Shown here: one piece after another, positions 8,823 through 14,770 of the stretch
Layout of the letters: each line of letters begins with the position of its first letter
Position numbering within the stretch: the stretch's first letter is position 1
Assembly (NCBI GenBank): GCA_028287665.1
Contig: JAQBPF010000031.1
Span: 1-14,770, forward strand
Length of the DNA stretch: 14,770 nt
Direction: 5' to 3'
Source: Deinococcus sp.
GTDB taxonomy: Bacteria; Deinococcota; Deinococci; Deinococcales; Deinococcaceae
Translations under genes and position numbers: made by a program
Notes under the pieces: generated by a model
What the model was told of the DNA's origin: nothing
Seen by the model: the letters and a program-made list of their open reading frames with translations, nothing else
Databases searched by the model: none

Positions 8823-9378
8823 ACTTGCGTTGCTGGCCCCTGCCGAAGCCTTTGCCCTGCCCTATTACGCCGAAGCCCACCGCGCCTACCACAATGCCGG
8901 GCATGTGCGGGCCGTGCTGCACGCGCTGGGGAGCAGGCAGGTGCTGACGCCCACGCTGGCCTTGGCCATCTGGGGCCATGACCTGATCTACGATCCCCGA
9001 AAGCACGACAATGAACAGCAGAGCGCCGATGTGTTTGACGGCTGGCTGGCCGAACGGCGCGCACCCGCCGATCTGCGGGCCGACATCCACGCCCTGATTC
9101 TGGCGACCCGCCACGCCGCGCCCGCTACCACCGGTGCCGAAGCCCTGTTGATCGACGCTGACCTGAGCATTCTGGGGGCCAACGCCGAAGCCTTTGCCGC
9201 CTACGACGCCGCCATTCGCCGTGAATACAGGCATGTGCCGGGGCTGCTATACCGGGTGGGCCGCAAAAAAATATTGCGCGGTTTTCTGGAGCGGGAGCGG
9301 ATTTTTACGACGCCGGAATTTGCAGAATTAGAAGATCAGGCGCGGGTCAATCTGGCTGCGGCCATAGCAACACTGTAG
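8812..9378 (+). CDS. HD-superfamily metal-dependent phosphohydrolase
   Basis: 188 residues. The metal-binding set is visible: YHNAGH (26-31), the HD doublet H56-D57 in WGHDLIYD, a His after a helix (HALILATRH, 93-101), and D115/D117 in [10 protein letters not shown]. This pattern fits the predicted HD phosphohydrolases grouped as COG4339, whose substrates are unknown. There is no signal peptide. The start lies inside gpsA with AAGG 6 nt upstream, so it is probably translated by coupling. It is the last gene of the rightward operon and converges on the ATPase operon; it has no clear terminator of its own, though the hairpin at 9396-9415 could stop transcription partly from this side. Confidence 0.85.
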   Translation: MKIELALLAPAEAFALPYYAEAHRAYHNAGHVRAVLHALGSRQVLTPTLALAIWGHDLIYDPRKHDNEQQSADVFDGWLAERRAPADLRADIHALILATRHAAPATTGAEALLIDADLSILGANAEAFAAYDAAIRREYRHVPGLLYRVGRKKILRGFLERERIFTTPEFAELEDQARVNLAAAIATL

Positions 9379-9388
9379 ACCCGCCAAC

Positions 9389-9415
9389 AAAAAAACCGCC
9401 CCCCTACGGAGACGG
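9389..9415 (-). terminator. Intrinsic terminator of the V/A-ATPase operon
   Basis: On the minus strand CCGTCTCC (9415-9408) pairs with GGGGGCGG (9403-9396), including two G-U pairs, around a 4-base loop, and is followed by seven T (9395-9389). It ends the leftward ATPase operon 33 bases after the atpD stop. Confidence 0.85.
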
Positions 9416-9447
9416 CTTCCTTTGATGCTGGATCTTTGGTGCTGGAT

Positions 9448-10125
9448 TCAGTCGGCGGCGGTGCCGTGACTGCCTGCCGCTGCGGAGGCGGCTTTTTCCA
9501 GTTCTTTTTCACGTTCCAGCTTCGCCTTGATCTTCTTCAGGCGGAAGCTTTCTTCACGTTCGCGCTGATCCAGGACGCCGCGAATAAAGCGGATATCGTC
9601 CTGGATGCCGGGAATAACCACCTGCTCCAGGGCGTTCACACGGCGCGAGGTCTTTTTGATCTCCTCGCCGATGCGGCGCAACTTGGTTTCGGTGGCGGCC
9701 ACCTTCACGATGGCTTCCATCACGCCGCCAAAGTCACCCGCTGCCTGAATGGTGCGTGCGCCGACGTTGATCGGGCTGAAGTTCACCCCAGTCGGACGGG
9801 CGGGGATGGCGATTTTGGGCACTTTCACGCCGTAGATGCTCTGAATTTCCATCTGAACGGTGTATTCACCGCCCGTGGCCAAGCTCAGGCTTTCTACCGC
9901 TTCGGGGCTGTCCCACGCTTTGGCCCCGAACAGGCTGGTATACGCGCCCTTGCTCACGCCGCTCAGTTGCTCGCGGGCGGCGAGAGCGTCCTTCACCAGA
10001 GCAAAAAACTCTCCGATCAGGGCGTCACGCTTGCGCTTGAGCAGGTCTGCGCCGCTGGAGGCCGTCTTTAAACTGGCCTTGCTGGCGAGCAGGGCGCTGC
10101 GGGTGGGGCTGATCTGTCCTGCCAT
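9448..10125 (-). CDS. atpD: V/A-type ATPase subunit D (central stalk)
   Basis: 225 residues. It opens with ISPTRSALLASKASLKTA, typical of subunit D, and is almost wholly helical, with a long N-terminal helix (about 10-55) and a C-terminal coiled coil (about 140-215). The middle holds VKVPKI and the RTIQAAGDFGGVMEAIVKVAATETKLRRIGEEIKKTSRRVNALE region of the family (quoted in parts: INVGARTIQ, RRIGEEIKKT, RRVNALEQ). Subunit D is the rotor shaft in the A3B3 head. A strong Shine-Dalgarno, AAGGAGGTGAA, lies 5 nt upstream of the ATG. It is the last gene of the operon, separated from atpB by a 90-base gap with a hairpin-forming repeat. The Ala-rich tail (about 213-225) is an extra beyond the coiled coil. 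Confidence 0.95.
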   Translation of the reverse strand: MAGQISPTRSALLASKASLKTASSGADLLKRKRDALIGEFFALVKDALAAREQLSGVSKGAYTSLFGAKAWDSPEAVESLSLATGGEYTVQMEIQSIYGVKVPKIAIPARPTGVNFSPINVGARTIQAAGDFGGVMEAIVKVAATETKLRRIGEEIKKTSRRVNALEQVVIPGIQDDIRFIRGVLDQREREESFRLKKIKAKLEREKELEKAASAAAGSHGTAAD

Positions 10126-10156
10126 AGTTGTTCACCTCCTTCGTCAGTGAGATCCT

Positions 10157-10213
10157 AGAACGTGGATCGTGGTGAAAACTGGGCGACGATCCACGATCTA
10201 CCTACTACGTTCT
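10157..10213. repeat. Inverted repeat between atpB and atpD
   Basis: Perfect 10-bp arms CGTGGATCGT (10161-10170) and ACGATCCACG (10186-10195) enclose 15 bases. A second pair, AGAACGT (10157-10163) and ACGTTCT (10207-10213), brackets them and partly overlaps the left inner arm. The mRNA could fold into a stable stem in the atpB-atpD gap. There is no T-run on either side, so it is not a terminator; it could affect mRNA stability or the level of subunit D. Confidence 0.75.
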
Positions 10214-10215
10214 GT

Positions 10216-11621
10216 TTAGATCCGGTTGCCCCGCCACATTTCGTCCACCTTGGTACCGTAGTACTTGTCGATGGTGTCTTTGCTGAGGCGCGTCAACTGG
10301 CTCTGGGGCAGCTTGGACAGAATGCCCCACGCCACCGTCAGGCTCTCGTCGATAGAGCGATCCTGGCCGCCCTGCCCGATGAAGTACTGCTCGAAGTCAT
10401 CGGCAAACCGCAGATACAGCTTGTCGGTGTCGCTGAGTGCGTCTTCACCCGTGATGGCTACCAGCTTACGCAAATCGAGGCCGTTGGCGTACGCCGCAAA
10501 CAGCTGGTCGGAGACGTTTTTGTGGTCGGCGCGGGTCTTGCCCTTGCCAATTCCGTTGCCCTGCAAACGGCTTAGGCTGGGCAGCGGGTTGATGGGCGGG
10601 AAGATGCCCTTGGTGTTCAGGCCACGGTCAACCACGATCTGGCCTTCGGTGATGTAGCCGGTCAGGTCGGGGATGGGGTGGGTAATATCGTCGTCGGGCA
10701 TGGACAGAATCGGAATCTGCGTGACCGATCCGGGCTTGCCCTGCACCACGCCTGCGCGTTCGTACAGGCTGGCCAAGTCGGTGTACATGTAGCCGGGGAA
10801 GCCGCGTCGTCCGGGGATTTCCTCGCGTGCGCCGCCGATTTCACGGAGGGCTTCACAGTAGTTGGTCAAGTCGGTCAGGATCACGAGGACGTGATAGCCA
10901 TGCTCGAAGGCCAGGTACTCGGCGGTGGTGAGGGCCATGCGGGGCGTCAAAAGGCGCTCTACAGCGGGATCGTCGGCGCGGTTCAGGAACAGCACCGAGC
11001 GGGCCAGTGCGCCCGTACGCTCGAACTCCTGCGTAAAGAAGCTGACTTCGCGCTGGGTCAGACCCATGGCGGCGAACACCACGGCAAAGTCGCCTTCGTG
11101 TCCGGGCACTTTCGCCTGACGGGCGATCTGGGCGGCCAACTCGTTGTGAGGCAAACCGCTGCCCGAGAAAATCGGGAGCTTCTGGCCACGGATCAGCGAG
11201 GTGTTCACGTCGATGGTGCTGATGCCGGTCTGAATAAATTCTTCGGGCTTGGCTCGCGCCGTGGGGTTCATGGGCTGGCCGTTGATGCTCACGCGCTTCT
11301 CGGCGACCACCTGGGGCAGACCGTCAATCGGGCGACCCAGGCCGTCAAAGCGGCGGCCAATCATTTCCTTGCTCACGCCGAGGCGGGCCACGTCTTCAAC
11401 GAGGCTCACACTGGCGGTGGCGAGGTCGAGGCCGCGCGTTTCTTCGAACACCTGAATGACGGCGTTTTCATCGGACACGCTGATGACCTGTCCGCCGCGA
11501 ATCTTGCCCTGACCGTCCTTGATTTCGACGATAGCGCCGTAAGCGAGGTCCGAGGCGGCGTTCACGAACAACAAGGGGCCGGAAATATAGGCCACATCGT
11601 TGTATTCCTTCTTGAGCAGGG

Positions 11622-11625
<4 letters not shown>
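10216..11625 (-). CDS. atpB: V/A-type ATPase subunit B (non-catalytic head subunit)
   Basis: 469 residues, normal for subunit B. It starts with [15 protein letters not shown]. The P-loop position holds a non-canonical GSGLPHN (155-161) in place of GxxGxGKT, as expected for the non-catalytic subunit. Other signatures are [19 protein letters not shown] and [17 protein letters not shown] alternates with A in the A3B3 ring. Its ATG overlaps the atpA stop (ATGA), and GGGAG lies 7 nt before it inside atpA, so A and B are made in a coupled way, fitting their 1:1 stoichiometry. The stop TAA is followed by the palindromic gap before atpD. Confidence 0.97.
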
Positions 11626-13370
<1,745 letters not shown>

Positions 13371-13387
13371 TCGTTCTCCTTGAAGAG

Positions 13388-13481
13388 GTCTAAGGGGCTG
13401 TGGATCTAAGAGTCTAAGGGCAAAAAATCAGACCGTTTGTGGGTCTTGCCCTTGGACCCTTAGACCTGTTGACCCTTAGAC
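13388..13481. repeat. Four copies of a 9-bp unit in inverted pairs between atpF and atpA
   Basis: GTCTAAGGG occurs at 13388-13396 and 13412-13420, and its complement CCCTTAGAC at 13457-13465 and 13473-13481. A partial copy, GATCTAAGAG, is near 13403. AAGGGCAA (13416-13423) also pairs with TTGCCCTT (13446-13453), competing with the 9-bp pairing. The unit does not recur in the other gaps of this window. It may be a dispersed short intergenic repeat of the genome. Confidence 0.8.
13422..13446 (-). terminator. Weak terminator-like hairpin inside the ATPase operon (possible attenuator)
   Basis: On the minus strand AGACC (13446-13442), a 7-base loop and GGTCT (13434-13430) are followed by GA and six T (13427-13422). 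The stem is only 5 bp, so termination would be partial. The AAGGGCAA/TTGCCCTT pairing in the same gap encloses this hairpin and its T-run and could change its folding. Confidence 0.35.
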
Positions 13482-13486
13482 GGGGT

Positions 13487-13843
13487 TTAAAGCTTGATGT
13501 CAAAGCCAATGGTTTCGCGCACGAGTTTGCCCATATAGGCTTTGGCGTCCACGGTATCGGCACTAAAGGCGTCGGCGAGGCTGGGAATGGGCAGCAAGAT
13601 AGGCAATTCGCGGCCCCGCATGATGCGGGCGGTAGCGGTGGCCGGATCAGGAATCAGGCCCGTATCCACCGCAATCAATCCATAGCGGTTGCCGTTGATC
13701 AGGGCTTCGAGTTCGCGCACGGCGGTTTCCGAGGTAGCCTCGATCACTTCTGCACCTGCGAGGCGGTAGCCGGTGGCCGTTTCGTTGTCGGTCAGGACGG
13801 CCACGCGCTGCATGGTGCCGCCTGCTGGGGCTTTGGCGGTCAT
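13487..13843 (-). CDS. atpF: V/A-type ATPase subunit F
   Basis: 118 residues. The family core begins at Met11 with VAVLTDNETATGYRLAGAEV (14-33), the Rossmann-like start of subunit F, and the IPDPA and LPILLPIPS segments follow. Subunit F sits on the rotor with D and modulates ATP hydrolysis. I keep the start at 13843, since AGAGGTG lies about 5 nt before it and it overlaps the atpC stop (ATGA); Met11 at 13813 would give a 108-residue protein closer to family length and is the alternative. The C-terminus, with LVRETIGFDIKL, is complete. The downstream gap to atpA holds the repeat cluster. Confidence 0.93.
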   Translation of the reverse strand: MTAKAPAGGTMQRVAVLTDNETATGYRLAGAEVIEATSETAVRELEALINGNRYGLIAVDTGLIPDPATATARIMRGRELPILLPIPSLADAFSADTVDAKAYMGKLVRETIGFDIKL

Positions 13844-14770
13844 CCCTGCACCTCTTTCCGGATCTGCTCGGCACTCAGGTTATAAAACTTCCCGCGTGCG
13901 ATCAGACGCAGCTTGGCAATCTCGATTTCTTTGCGGCGCAGGAAATCAAGGATGATGCCCACGCCTTCAGGGTCTCCGGCAGCCACATTGCGGGCCGAAT
14001 TGTCGAGGGCGTGGCGTGCAGCCACTTCGGCGTCTTCCAGGGTGGGCGCGTCGAGAATGCCCACGATATCGGGCACCCCGCCTGCATCCCCGCCTGCCAG
14101 GCGGGCGTAGCCCCCTGCGTCGAGGTGCCCGCCCGCCACAAACAGGTTGGGGTCAAGCGGTTGGCCTTTGCTGGAACGGGCAATCAGCGCATTGGTCACG
14201 TCGATTTCCCGGCTCAGGTAACGGCGCAGGCTGGTATTGCGGGCCACGTTCAGCGCGTGGCGGTAGTAGCCCTGATCCAGCGCCACTTCCAGATCCAGCA
14301 GACGGCTGCTGGCCGCGTAGGCACTGGCCCCATCGCGCATCGCCTTGGCCAGCGGATGTCCGCTGATAGCGATGGCGGTGGCAGCTGCGGCAAGGTCGCT
14401 GCTCTGGGCCGCCGTTTGCAGAGCGGCAGGTTTGATGGTGCCGCCCGGAATCAGGCTGCTCAGAATGGCGTCTGCGCCGCGTCCACCCACCACACCACGG
14501 GCAATGGTCTTCAGATTCACCAGATCCCACTTCATCAGCAGGGCCTGAATCTCGCGTTTGGCGTCGCCATCGGCAAAGTTCAGCACCTTCTGGGTGGTGG
14601 CAAACAGGTTCTCAGACAAGGCACGGTCGAGTTCGGGCAGGCCCGCACCTTCCGTGGTGGTTTCGCGCATGTTGGCGGCCAGTTCGGTTTCGGTCAGCAC
14701 GCGCAGGAATTCCTGATAGCTGCCCGACGAGAGCGCCGAGTCGAGCGAGCGCCCGTCGAGCAGTTTGGTT
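13840..14770 (-). CDS. atpC: V/A-type ATPase subunit C, N-terminus beyond the window
   Basis: The frame stays open to the window edge, so the gene continues beyond 14770. A GTG at 14700 could be misread as a start, but the 23 codons before it (ending SYQEFLR) read like the family and no stop intervenes. About 309 residues are visible. It is a mostly helical protein of the V-ATPase C/d type (AC39 family), with LRRYLSREIDVTNALIA, RRKEIEIAKLRLIARG and the C-terminal YNLSAEQIRKEV. It forms the funnel that joins the central rotor to the membrane ring. Its TGA overlaps the atpF ATG. Subunits E and the membrane subunits are expected farther right, as in Thermus; they lie outside the window. Confidence 0.93.
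   Translation of the reverse strand, partial: TKLLDGRSLDSALSSGSYQEFLRVLTETELAANMRETTTEGAGLPELDRALSENLFATTQKVLNFADGDAKREIQALLMKWDLVNLKTIARGVVGGRGADAILSSLIPGGTIKPAALQTAAQSSDLAAAATAIAISGHPLAKAMRDGASAYAASSRLLDLEVALDQGYYRHALNVARNTSLRRYLSREIDVTNALIARSSKGQPLDPNLFVAGGHLDAGGYARLAGGDAGGVPDIVGILDAPTLEDAEVAARHALDNSARNVAAGDPEGVGIILDFLRRKEIEIAKLRLIARGKFYNLSAEQIRKEVQG

Overview
The window looks like chromosomal DNA of a Deinococcus-type bacterium (Deinococcus-Thermus). The reasons are a GC-rich base composition, an archaeal/vacuolar-type (V/A) ATPase operon in place of an F-type one, NrdR, type IV pilins, and several start codons preceded by a TAnnnT box only 6-9 nt upstream, as expected for leaderless mRNAs in this group. 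The genus is an inference from these features; no rRNA or tRNA is present to confirm it. I see no insertion sequence, phage module or CRISPR array. The mobile element found is an intein.

Left part (1-5168), all on the minus strand, read from right to left. dnaB, the replicative helicase, is interrupted in its Walker A motif by a full-length 417-residue intein with a LAGLIDADG homing endonuclease. It overlaps a Nudix hydrolase gene (TAATG junction) that ends at a hairpin terminator. A small zinc-ribbon protein, a catalytically degenerate short-chain dehydrogenase-like protein, a possible 71-codon ORF linked by TGATG and ATGA overlaps, and nrdR follow.

Centre (5169-6508): a divergent, AT-richer region with two tandem type IV prepilin-like genes, both reading right and each followed by a strong intrinsic terminator. 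The first has a normal N-terminus, but a 7-A run shifts the frame of its last ~28 codons. The second is broken by about three frame changes, one of them at an A-run in the equivalent protein position.

Right-centre (6509-9378), plus strand: a DUF1802 protein, a class I SAM methyltransferase resembling YqeM, gpsA (glycerol-3-phosphate dehydrogenase, phospholipid precursor supply) and an HD-domain phosphohydrolase. The last three overlap or abut and look like one operon.

Right part (9389-14770), minus strand: a V/A-type ATPase operon read as C (cut by the window edge)-F-A-B-D, ending at an intrinsic terminator that faces the HD gene convergently. Three subunit junctions have or keep tight coupling (C/F and F-start, A/B overlap by ATGA), while the F-A and B-D gaps contain palindromic repeats that could form hairpins within the operon mRNA.

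The observations most worth following up are the P-loop intein in dnaB with an unusual block F, the A-tract frameshifts in the two pilins, and the symmetric repeats and attenuator-like hairpin between atpF and atpA.
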